64,000 nt of DNA from Thermoanaerobaculia bacterium. GTDB lineage: Bacteria; Acidobacteriota; Thermoanaerobaculia; Multivoradales; J023. The stretch spans positions 248,001 to 312,000 of the forward strand of contig JAUIJL010000009.1 of NCBI GenBank assembly GCA_030431255.1. Direction: 5' to 3'. The notes below the pieces were generated by a model, which was not told the origin of the DNA, searched no databases, and saw nothing but the letters and a program-made list of their open reading frames with translations. Positions 15,438 to 23,930 of the stretch are shown here, piece by piece; position 1 is the first letter of the stretch, and every line of letters starts with the position of its first letter. The position numbers were made by a program, and so were the translations under genes.

Positions 15438-18227
15438 TCATCGACCGACGCCGTCCAAGACGAAGGCGGCCCAGAAAAACGGGGCTCGGGTGCTCGGTTG
15501 AGCCAGCGTGGCGAGCTGCGCTTCGCGAAGCGCCTCATCGACCCGCCGACCGGCCTTCAGCTCGCCGTAGAAAGACTTCATGAGCGTCGCGGTCGACGGA
15601 TCCGAAACGTTCCACAAGCTGGCGATCACCCGGTCGGCTCCGGCGAATTGAAAGGCACGGGTCAAGCCGATCACGCCTTCACTGCCGGCGAGCCGACCCC
15701 GCGCCGTCGAGCAGGCGGAGAGCACCACCAACCCGGCATCCAGACGCACCTCTTCAAAGACCTCCCAAGCTTCCAAGATACCGTTCTGCTCGCCGTTGCG
15801 GTACGTCTCGGGCAGGGCCAACAAGAGCGCGGAATCCAACCCGAGCCGTGGATGGAAAAAGCCGTGGGTTGCGAAATGCAGCACGTCGACGCCCGGCTCG
15901 AGTTGCTTCACGCTTTGCTCGGTCGCCTCGGTGCCGGTCAGCATGCTGACGTCTTTTCCGAAGAGCTCGCCGATCGCCTTCAGCTCCCTGCGGCTCCCGG
16001 GAATCGGACCGAGCTCGAAATCCCGCAAATGGTGGCCCACGACCGCAGGGGCCGCAGCGGCCTGGGGCAGCTTCTCCGGAAAGTAGGGGTCTCCGAAGGC
16101 CAGGATTTTCGCGAGACGACGGCCGGGGTCGGCACGGTCGACCAACAACCGATGCAAGGAACCGCTGAGGGTGACCCGGGTGGTTTTGAGCTCCACCAGG
16201 AACGACGGCTCGTCGTCCCGCTCTCGGATCAACGCCGGGAACGGCAAGAGGTGCAGGGGACCATCGGGGAAAATCAATAGTCGCTGTGCCTCTTCCAAGA
16301 CGGGCCAGGCGGGCTCGAGCAAGTCTTGAAAAAGCTGCTTTGCCAACGCTTGCAGACGCCCATAGCCGGGGATGTCGGTCCGCCGGTGAAGCTCGATTTC
16401 CCGGCGAAAGCGCTCGACTTGCCGTTCGAGCTCGACGCCGGTGATCGACAGCCGTTGCCATTCCAGGACGTCCGCGCCCAAAATCCCGAGCCAGGAGCTG
16501 TCTTCGCCGAGGAAATAGGCCAAGGCTACGGTGCCGGGCTCCAGGCTTTGCCGCAGCTGATCGAGATCCACCGCCGAGCCCGCCTGGGCGCCGAGACGGT
16601 CCGCCTCTACCGTGAGCCGGCGGATCCGGGCGGCCAGATGGTCCCGCTCCCGGCGCAGCGACCGTGCTCGCTCGTCGAGCCCGTCGATCGCCTCTCCGCT
16701 GAATCGGGCGAGGACCATACGGTGCTGTAATCCATGGAGAGATTCGTCGAGGAGGTGCTTTTCCTCGACCAGAGCCTGAGGAGCCTCGGGCCGCGGGCCC
16801 GGATTGCGCGGTTGAAACATGGAACGAAGCTCAGCGGCCCGGGCCTGCTCTTGAAGGTTCCAGGCCTGCTTCCACAGGCCGAGCTCGACCGAAAGACGGA
16901 CCGGATCCCAATAGAGCTGACGGCGCCGGTCGCGGAATCGACCCCGGCCGTGCAGCCCGGGATCCAGCATGTCCACCTGCTGTTCCACCAGGCTCAAAGC
17001 GTCGAGGTAGTTGCCGAGGGCTCGATGGGGCTCGCCGAGGTGCTCCCAAATCTGGCCGAAACCATGGGCGAGCCATGCTTTCTGGTCTGGCCCGTGATTG
17101 GACATAGAAGCTTTTTCGGCAGCCGACGTCAATTGTTGCAGTGCTTCTTCGGGTCGATCTTGGGCCAGTAACACACGTCCCAAGGACAGCCGCGCCTCGA
17201 TAACGTCTGCGTGATTCGGCGCCGCTCTCAAGTAGTGATCCACCACGCTCCGAAATTCGGACTCGGCGGTCGCCAAACGCCCACGCCTCTCGGCCAGGAT
17301 GCCCCGATAGAAGCTCAGGGCCGGTAGCGGCGTGCCGGAGCCTCGGAGTCGGTTTTCGGCCCGTTCCAAGGCGCCTTCAGCATGATCGAGATCCCCTTGG
17401 TTGAGGTCGAGCTGCGCCACCATCGACCAAGCATGGGCCGCTCGACTAGGGATCTGACCGTCAGCCTCGGAAATGGCGAGAGCCCGTTCATAAAGCGAGC
17501 GAGCGCGCTCAAAGTCCCCCATTTCCTGTAACAAGTTACCCCACAGACCGAGGGTACGCGCCAGGGTCAAGCTCCCGGGCGCGTGCCTCTCCTTGAGCTC
17601 CGCCGCTCGGGCGTAGAGACGATCCGCCCGAGGGAATTCGCCCCGACGCCAAGCCAAATGAGCCAGGTTGTGGCATACCCATCCCAATTCGAGGCTGTTG
17701 GGATCGACGCGCTCCAAGGCCTGGAGCGCCGATCGACCGTGGCGCTCGGCCGTTTCCCAATCCCCTTGACGGCTCGAAATCGAGCCCAATCGATGGTGGG
17801 CCAGTCCCCGGAAGCGGTCGGATCCGAGGCGGTTCCCAAGCTCCAACACGTCGGCTGCCAACTCCCTGGCTCGAGCTGTTTCCCCGAGGCTCAGCTTTGC
17901 GTGGGCGAGACGCAGGAGGATCTCTGCCCTGAGGGTCTCGTCCTGAGACGACAGATCCGTGAGGGCGTCCTGGAGCAGGTCGACGGAGGCCGGCCATTGC
18001 CCGGCTTCCTGCCGAGCCACGGCGAATCGCAGCCCGGCGCGTGCCCGTTCGCGGACGTCGCTCGCCTCGGCCACCGCCCGCTCGAAGCGCGGCCAAGCTT
18101 CTTGCCAACGCCTTTCTTGGGCGTATCTTTCCGCCTCCTGCAAAGCCGGCGGCCGATGGCAAGCAAGCCAGCAGCAGGCCCCGACCAGGCCCAGCCACGA
18201 CATGGTTTTCATCGTGAGGGTCTTCAT
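15438..18227 (-). CDS. CHAT-domain protease-like TPR lipoprotein
   Basis: 929 residues. A short signal with a lipobox-like Cys (GLVGACCWLACHRPP) begins the protein. About 500 residues of tetratricopeptide repeats follow, for example AERHGRSALQALERVDPNS and ARSLYERALAISEADGQIP. The C-terminal ~300 residues are a CHAT caspase-like domain with both catalytic residues: His in LHFATHGFF (about 786) and Cys in VVLSACSTARG (about 839). It ends FFWAAFVLDG, as usual for CHAT. TPRs probably bind a partner that controls the protease. The ATG at 18227 is chosen because the 110 residues before it overlap the neighbouring gene and are unlike a signal peptide. Its exported location is inferred from the lipobox. 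Confidence 0.85.
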   Translation of the reverse strand: MKTLTMKTMSWLGLVGACCWLACHRPPALQEAERYAQERRWQEAWPRFERAVAEASDVRERARAGLRFAVARQEAGQWPASVDLLQDALTDLSSQDETLRAEILLRLAHAKLSLGETARARELAADVLELGNRLGSDRFRGLAHHRLGSISSRQGDWETAERHGRSALQALERVDPNSLELGWVCHNLAHLAWRRGEFPRADRLYARAAELKERHAPGSLTLARTLGLWGNLLQEMGDFERARSLYERALAISEADGQIPSRAAHAWSMVAQLDLNQGDLDHAEGALERAENRLRGSGTPLPALSFYRGILAERRGRLATAESEFRSVVDHYLRAAPNHADVIEARLSLGRVLLAQDRPEEALQQLTSAAEKASMSNHGPDQKAWLAHGFGQIWEHLGEPHRALGNYLDALSLVEQQVDMLDPGLHGRGRFRDRRRQLYWDPVRLSVELGLWKQAWNLQEQARAAELRSMFQPRNPGPRPEAPQALVEEKHLLDESLHGLQHRMVLARFSGEAIDGLDERARSLRRERDHLAARIRRLTVEADRLGAQAGSAVDLDQLRQSLEPGTVALAYFLGEDSSWLGILGADVLEWQRLSITGVELERQVERFRREIELHRRTDIPGYGRLQALAKQLFQDLLEPAWPVLEEAQRLLIFPDGPLHLLPFPALIRERDDEPSFLVELKTTRVTLSGSLHRLLVDRADPGRRLAKILAFGDPYFPEKLPQAAAAPAVVGHHLRDFELGPIPGSRRELKAIGELFGKDVSMLTGTEATEQSVKQLEPGVDVLHFATHGFFHPRLGLDSALLLALPETYRNGEQNGILEAWEVFEEVRLDAGLVVLSACSTARGRLAGSEGVIGLTRAFQFAGADRVIASLWNVSDPSTATLMKSFYGELKAGRRVDEALREAQLATLAQPSTRAPFFWAAFVLDGVGR

Positions 18228-18288
18228 CGTGAATGCTTCCCAAAACGGGCCGGCGGGCCGATCCACCGTTCGGCCCGCCGCACCTCGG

Positions 18289-21200
18289 CTAGTCGGTATG
18301 GGAGGTCCAGCGCCCGAGGGTGCCGGTTTCGAAGCTGTCGGCGAAGAGCTGCCCCGAGCGTACCGCGAACGGCACCCTGTCCGCATCGACCGGCAAAGAG
18401 ACTCCCGTCGGATCGGCCAGGGATGCCGCGGGCCGCTCGGAGAGGCGGATCCAAGTCGGCTCCGGCCCCGTGAGCCGCAGCTCCAGCTCGACCACCGGCC
18501 CGTCGTCCCAAGCTTGGGGATCCGAGCCGGTGGAGGCGACCAAGATGTCCAGCTCACCCTCCGCGTCGTCCATATCGACTACAAAATGGGTCGAGGTCGC
18601 CGGCACTTTTGGCTCGAAGCTCCCTTCCACAAGCTCGAGCTGCGGCCCTAGGTCGAGGGAGAACGCCGCTCCCGACACCGCCGCTCCGTGGTGGTCCAAT
18701 CGCACCGTGATGCGGACGATGCCCTCCGCCGTCACTGCGGGCGTGTCGAGGGTCAAGAGCGGTGTCTCGCCGCGCCCGGCCATCGATCCTCCACCGCCGC
18801 AGGCATTGCCGAAGATCAACAATCCGGTGCACACCACATCCGCCACGTCGATCACGGTATCGCCGTTGGCGTCGCAGCCCACCGGGTTGCCGACGAAAGC
18901 TCCCAGGGGCGCGTCGAGCCAATGGTCACCGTCGCCGTCGAAGATTTCCAACGGGCAGGCGGTGAGATCTCCCGCGTCCATCATGCCGTCGCCGTTGCAG
19001 TCGCCCCGTAGGCCCGAGAGCACCTCTACCGAGCCGTCGACGACCTCGCCGGGAACGCTCTGCCCGTTCAGATCTCCGAAGGAGGGAGAAGGCGTGGCGG
19101 TGAAGACCACCGGCGCCGTCCGGGTGGTGCCGGGGGTCGGCGAGCACGTGGAGAAGGTCAGCTCCAGCAGGGTGCCGTTGGGCAAGGGGGCGAGCGGCGG
19201 CAATTGCGAAATCAGGATCTCGAGCTCGCCGTCGACATCACCGCCGTCGTAGGACACGGAGAGGTCGAAACCCGCGGCTCCCACGGCGAGAACACTGTCG
19301 GGAAGACCGTCGGAATCGCCGTCGGTGGCGTCGAAGCCGAGGCAGGTGTGGTCGAAGTCCAGCTCGAACGCCACGGCTCCAATGGACGCGCCGTTGGCCT
19401 CGAAAAGCACGGGCACCGTGACCGTCGAGCCGGGCTGGGCGCCGATACCCACGGGCACAGAGAGGGTGGGCAGGAGCGTGCCGGGCAGGGATACCACTCC
19501 CTCACAGCGGGAGAATCGGGAAGTGCCTTCGCCCGGAAGGGTGGTCGTGGCGGTCACCACGTGGCCCACGGGCACCGGCACCGGAAAGACCACCGAGAAG
19601 TCGGCTTCACCGGTACCGTCTGCCGTCACCTCGAGCGCGCCGACGAAGTGCTCGCCTTCGCCATATCCCGAGATGTCACACATGGGACTGGCGAAGAATT
19701 CCAGGCGGTGCAGCCCGTTGGGGATGCCATCGACAAAGGAGCCCTCGACGCGGGTTTGGGTGGCGTTGGCGGCCGCCGACGAAAACGCAACCACCTGACC
19801 TACGAGATGGCTCCAGATAGTGGTACGGGCCTGGGTGTCGTTGGAGTGGAAAGAGTTGCCTAGCGTGAAGTTGGCCGGCCATCCGAGATACTCCACGGCA
19901 TAGTTGAGGTTGTAGGCCAGGACGTTGCCCTGCCCCGGCTCCGTGCCGCCCAGCAAATTATCGGTGGACCGCAGTCGCACACCTCCGGCCTCGTTGCCCA
20001 TGGGGGTCACTCCATCCGCACCGACTCCAATGGAGTTACCCTGCAGCACGTGACCCGACGTGAGGACGCTAAATCCGTGAAAGAGGCTGTTGGCAATGAC
20101 ATTGCCTTGGCCGGGGGCGGATCCACCGATCATCAGGCGGCTGCCGCCCTGAATCCCGGTGCGATTTCCCCGAGGCAGCAATCCCGATGCGTCGGTACCG
20201 ATGAAATTACCTTGGATCAGAGAATCCGTCCCGCCGAAGCAACCTACCGTGTGGTGGATCCCTCCATCTCCGGAAATCACATTGCCTTCCCCGGGAGCAG
20301 GACCCCCGACGGTGGTCAGCTGTGACTCGTCCCAGATGCCGTAATAGGTATTGCTCAGAGACGCTGTGCCGTCGGCTCCGATACCGATGTAGTTGCCTTG
20401 AACGACGTGGGCGATGCCGGTGCTACCGAGGCGCATGCCGGAATGGAGGTTGCTACCGAACACATTGCGATCCGCGGGATTCGAGCCGCCGATTTGGAGG
20501 TTTGCGGCCCGCAGGGCGTAGATGCCGTGAACCGCGTTGCCGACGAAATGATTGCCGATCACCGCGCTGTCACGGCCGTCGAGGGTCAGGCCCATGGGAT
20601 CGAAGCCGCGGATCACCAGACCTCGAATGCAGCTGTTGTCGACGCCGTTGCCCAGGGAGTCGGCCTCGAAGACCAACCCTTCGATGCCGGCATTGCCCAC
20701 CAGCTCGACGATCGGCTGCCCCGCGTATCCCGGCTGGGATCGGCCGTCGAGGGTAAGGGTCTCGGTGATCGGCGGCAGATCCGAAGTGATGGTGAGGGTC
20801 ACCGGACCGCTGCCGACGGCGAATTCGACGGCGTCGGCCCCGGCCGAGGCATTCGCCGCTTGGATCGCCTCGCGCATCGAGCAATGGGCGGCGTCACAGG
20901 CACCGTCGTCGAGGTCGTCGGCATGGGTGACCGTGAAGGTCGTCACCGGCAGACCGTTCACCGCTTCCGGGGCTGACAACCCCCGGCGCAAGATCAGGAG
21001 ATCGTCCAAACCATCTCCGTTGAGGCGAGCGGGCAGCACGGCGGTGACTTCGGCCCACGATTTCCCGAGGAGGGTCTGGGCCGGCTCGGCCTGGAACCCT
21101 ACGCCTGGTCCCCGAGAAAAGACCTGCGACGGCTCCCCCACGGCGAGCCAAGCAGGGCTACCACCGAAACCCACCCGAACGAGCTGAGACGGGTCGGTGC

Positions 21201-22227
21201 CGGCGAGCTCGATGGCGACCGGCTCGCCCCCGAGGTGATAGGTCGAGCCCTCACCGGCTCGCTCGAAGGTCCGTCGGCTGCCGTCCATTTCAATCCACAG
21301 GAACGACTCCCCCGCGGAGCGACGTAGGAAGGCCAGCTCACCCGTGCCCGAGAGCACCGCGACCTGCGCGCGTGCTCCTTCCTCCAGGTCATGGCCGGTG
21401 GCCAAAGCGGTCGGCACCCGATCCAGCTCAAAGCGCTCGACTTTCGAAGGCTCGACCTGTCGACGGACGCTCTCGGGCCGGCCCTGCTTTCGATCCCGCC
21501 CGGAAACTAAGTAGAGGGAGGAGCCCGCGGCCGCGACGATGTCCGTCCCGGGCAGGCCGTCGAGCTCGGCTGCGGCCAAGGCTCGCACCGGGCCGTCGAG
21601 CCCGAAGCGTTCGACCTCGCCCGCAAGAGCCCCGCGCGGGCTTTGGAAAATCAACAGCTCGGAGCGCTCGCCGGTGATCGCGACCACCAAATCCGCCAAG
21701 CCGTCTCGTCGGTGGACGTCCACCGCCATCACCACCGTGGGTAGACCGCCGAGCGGCACCTCGCGGGGTGAGCCGAGCTCAAAATCCCCGGTCGATGACC
21801 ACCACGTGATCGAGGAACGATCCACGGAGGCGGTGGCCACATCGCGCCGGCCGTCCGCGTCGAAATCTCCGGTGACCAGCCAGTCCGCGGCTGTCGGGAC
21901 ACCTTGGAGCTGTCCAGGCTCAAAGGGCGACGATCCAGGGGTCGAGACCGCCCGTCCGCGGTAGAAAGCCAACGCACCCGTGCCGTCCGCCAGCCGATAG
22001 CCGACCACCAAATCGAGCACGCCGTCATGGTCGAAATGGTCTACCGCCATGGCCGTCGCCTCGGAGCCGGCCGGCCATTCCGCCGTCACCGGCAGCTGAG
22101 CCGGCTCCGAATGCCTGATCGGAACAGCCGCAGCGGGCCAAGCCGCTCCGATTAAGCACCAGGCAAGGCAGGTCGTCAGTCGCCAAGGCCGATCGAGAAA
22201 ACGGGGACGCTCACGTCTTTTTCGCAT
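18289..22227 (-). CDS. Giant secreted FG-GAP/beta-helix/cohesin-dockerin protein
   Basis: 1312 residues. A signal peptide ends near AAAVP. Residues ~50-420 are VCBS/FG-GAP-type repeats (AVDHFDHDGVLDLVVGYRL, FDADGRRDVATAS), likely a beta-propeller. A CSLREA-type motif (CSMREAIQAANA, about 449) opens a right-handed parallel beta-helix to about 800, with repeats of the form GNVI..N. Cohesin-like strands follow (~930 and ~1180). These flank dockerin-type calcium loops (GDCNGDGMMDAGDL, then CDANGDTVIDVADVV, about 1074-1120). It ends LFADSFETGTLGRWTSHTD. Such proteins are usually surface adhesins or carbohydrate-binding scaffolds. It carries both cohesin-like and dockerin-like parts in one chain. 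Confidence 0.8.
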   Translation of the reverse strand: MRKRRERPRFLDRPWRLTTCLAWCLIGAAWPAAAVPIRHSEPAQLPVTAEWPAGSEATAMAVDHFDHDGVLDLVVGYRLADGTGALAFYRGRAVSTPGSSPFEPGQLQGVPTAADWLVTGDFDADGRRDVATASVDRSSITWWSSTGDFELGSPREVPLGGLPTVVMAVDVHRRDGLADLVVAITGERSELLIFQSPRGALAGEVERFGLDGPVRALAAAELDGLPGTDIVAAAGSSLYLVSGRDRKQGRPESVRRQVEPSKVERFELDRVPTALATGHDLEEGARAQVAVLSGTGELAFLRRSAGESFLWIEMDGSRRTFERAGEGSTYHLGGEPVAIELAGTDPSQLVRVGFGGSPAWLAVGEPSQVFSRGPGVGFQAEPAQTLLGKSWAEVTAVLPARLNGDGLDDLLILRRGLSAPEAVNGLPVTTFTVTHADDLDDGACDAAHCSMREAIQAANASAGADAVEFAVGSGPVTLTITSDLPPITETLTLDGRSQPGYAGQPIVELVGNAGIEGLVFEADSLGNGVDNSCIRGLVIRGFDPMGLTLDGRDSAVIGNHFVGNAVHGIYALRAANLQIGGSNPADRNVFGSNLHSGMRLGSTGIAHVVQGNYIGIGADGTASLSNTYYGIWDESQLTTVGGPAPGEGNVISGDGGIHHTVGCFGGTDSLIQGNFIGTDASGLLPRGNRTGIQGGSRLMIGGSAPGQGNVIANSLFHGFSVLTSGHVLQGNSIGVGADGVTPMGNEAGGVRLRSTDNLLGGTEPGQGNVLAYNLNYAVEYLGWPANFTLGNSFHSNDTQARTTIWSHLVGQVVAFSSAAANATQTRVEGSFVDGIPNGLHRLEFFASPMCDISGYGEGEHFVGALEVTADGTGEADFSVVFPVPVPVGHVVTATTTLPGEGTSRFSRCEGVVSLPGTLLPTLSVPVGIGAQPGSTVTVPVLFEANGASIGAVAFELDFDHTCLGFDATDGDSDGLPDSVLAVGAAGFDLSVSYDGGDVDGELEILISQLPPLAPLPNGTLLELTFSTCSPTPGTTRTAPVVFTATPSPSFGDLNGQSVPGEVVDGSVEVLSGLRGDCNGDGMMDAGDLTACPLEIFDGDGDHWLDAPLGAFVGNPVGCDANGDTVIDVADVVCTGLLIFGNACGGGGSMAGRGETPLLTLDTPAVTAEGIVRITVRLDHHGAAVSGAAFSLDLGPQLELVEGSFEPKVPATSTHFVVDMDDAEGELDILVASTGSDPQAWDDGPVVELELRLTGPEPTWIRLSERPAASLADPTGVSLPVDADRVPFAVRSGQLFADSFETGTLGRWTSHTD

Positions 22228-22366
22228 GATTCCTCCAAGTAAGAGGCACGGACGGTCTGTCCGGCCGTGCCCGGCTCGAGATGTCTCGACACTTGGGGAA
22301 CCTTTAACGATCGATTTTTACGATTGGCACACTTTCGGCGAAAAATATCTCCCCAAAAGACAAAAC

Positions 22367-22400
22367 ACCCGTGCTGATCGCATCGGCGATCGGCACGGGT
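22367..22400. repeat. Second copy of the long GTGCCGATCGC-type hairpin
   Basis: ACCCGTGCTGATCGC, loop ATCG, GCGATCGGCACGGGT: a 15-bp stem with one T:G pair. The core matches the hairpins at 13220 and 32229. This copy lies between divergent genes (starts at 22227 and 22590), where no terminator is expected. On the minus strand T-rich sequence follows (GTTTTGTCTTTTGG). It may be a leader attenuator or a repetitive extragenic palindrome. Confidence 0.6.
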
Positions 22401-22451
22401 TGAATCTCATAGAGGTTCAAACTGCTAGAAGTAGCAATTAATCTTACTCAA

Positions 22452-22474
22452 ACCACGTCGAACGTGGTATAAAA
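22452..22474 (+). promoter_or_regulatory. Palindrome next to a TATAAAA box
   Basis: ACCACGT-CGA-ACGTGGT (22452-22468) is a perfect 7-bp inverted repeat directly overlapping TATAAAA (22468-22474), a good -10-like element. It is about 115 bases before the plus-strand surface-protein gene and could be an operator over its promoter. No convincing -35 box is seen. The rest of 22228-22589 holds only the hairpin at 22367. Confidence 0.35.
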
Positions 22475-22589
22475 CCCCTCTTCATGCGCCGAGCGAGCCT
22501 GCTCGCAGACCAGTGTCTCGGGCGCAAAGCAGTGGATTCCCAGGTCGCCAACCTTGAATGGGGAGGCGCCTAAAGACTAGGGCGAGTGT

Positions 22590-23930
22590 ATGACAGCGAT
22601 TTCCGGCGCCATCCTAAGACGTGCCGCTTCCTTGAGCTTGGGGACTATGCTTGTGGCACTAGCCATGTCGGGCCCCCTGGCGGCGGATGACCGTGGCGGT
22701 GAGAGGATCTTCACCGACAGCTTCGAGCTGGGACATGTTTCAGCCTGGTCTCGATTTCAGCCTCAAGACTCGGCGGCATCGACTTTGGACTTGATCGAGC
22801 CCCAACAATCGCTGATCTTCAACGACCCGACTCCGGCCATCGTGCTCGGTTTTCGAGATCCGTTGAGCGGAGTCGATCTGTCTTCCTTGTCGATCCAAGT
22901 GGATGATCAAGTGATTTCCGGATGCCGGCTGAGCGCCCACTCGGCGGCCTGCGAGGCCCCCGCCCTCGACTCGGGATTCCATGCTCTTCAAATTAGCCTG
23001 GCCGACCGACAAGGCAATACTGTTGAGCTGAATCAGCAACTGGAAATCGTGCTCGACACCGTGCCACCGCAGATCGTTTGGCAAAGCCCTATCGACGGCA
23101 GCCTGTTGGCTACGCCCCAGGTGTCGGCCGAAGCTTTGGTCAATGATGCGGATGATCAGGTGTCCGCCATTCGAATCAACGGCAGCGGCCAGGTTCCCGA
23201 TGGTAAAACCGTGACCGCCAACGTGGCTTTGCAAGCGGGAGCCAACGAGCTGTGGATCGAGGCGGTGGATCGCGCCGGGAACCTGAGCCGCTCGGCGATA
23301 GAGGTCACCCTAGATTTGATCCCGCCCACCATTGCCCTCCTTGAACCGAGTCCCGGCGCCTTGACCCAGCGGCCGACGGTCCGTTTTCGGGGCAGTGTGA
23401 GCGATGATCATGGAGTCGAAGGCTTGTGGATCGAGGGTTCCCCGGTGGCCCTGATGGACGGTGATTTCGACCTAGAAGTGCCTCTGGTCGAAGGAGTCAA
23501 CGACATCTCACTATTGGCCCGAGATTCCGCAGGTCGCGAGGTGCAGTGGACGGTTGCCGTTGAAAGGGTCACCGTTCCCGAAGTGGTCATCACCTCCCCG
23601 GTGGATCGACAGCGCATCAGCACCACCACGGTGGACGTTTCGGGTGCATTCAACGGATCGGTGGCCGGGATCTGGGTGAACGGTATTCCCGCAACTCTCG
23701 ACGCCGGCACTTTCACCGTGGACAACGTGCCCTTGGATGGCGGGGCGACAGCCTTGATCGCCGCCGGTTTCACCGCCGGCGGATCGACGTCGACCGACAA
23801 GATCACCGTGTTACGCGACCTGGAGAGTCCGATTCTGGGCGTCTCTGAGCCACTGCCCGGGAGCGAAACCTTCGCCGCCACCACGACGGTGATCGGGGCG
23901 GTGCGCGATTGCTCACCCCGGACGGTGTGA
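22590..23930 (+). CDS. Ig-like repeat surface protein, N-terminal part before a frameshift
   Basis: 446 residues up to a premature stop. A signal peptide ends near PLAAD. Next comes IFTDSFELGHVSAWSRF, almost the same motif that ends the preceding giant protein. At least four bacterial Ig-like/glucodextranase-type domains follow, each with PP.I or PEVVITSP starts and G..G.WVNG.PA cores (for example GIWVNGIPATLDAG). In the fifth such domain the frame ends as TTTVIGAVRDCSPRTV. The expected continuation (LLTPDGVTVTVNGMPA) is found one base out of register, so this and the next entry are one gene of about 1307 residues. Confidence 0.8.
   Translation: MTAISGAILRRAASLSLGTMLVALAMSGPLAADDRGGERIFTDSFELGHVSAWSRFQPQDSAASTLDLIEPQQSLIFNDPTPAIVLGFRDPLSGVDLSSLSIQVDDQVISGCRLSAHSAACEAPALDSGFHALQISLADRQGNTVELNQQLEIVLDTVPPQIVWQSPIDGSLLATPQVSAEALVNDADDQVSAIRINGSGQVPDGKTVTANVALQAGANELWIEAVDRAGNLSRSAIEVTLDLIPPTIALLEPSPGALTQRPTVRFRGSVSDDHGVEGLWIEGSPVALMDGDFDLEVPLVEGVNDISLLARDSAGREVQWTVAVERVTVPEVVITSPVDRQRISTTTVDVSGAFNGSVAGIWVNGIPATLDAGTFTVDNVPLDGGATALIAAGFTAGGSTSTDKITVLRDLESPILGVSEPLPGSETFAATTTVIGAVRDCSPRTV

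Noticed and set aside
15256-15441. N-terminal extension of the sigma-like protein to an ATG overlapping the CHAT gene.
   Set aside because: The extra residues are Arg-rich and the spacer holds a promoter-like sequence; the ATGA overlap leaves some doubt.
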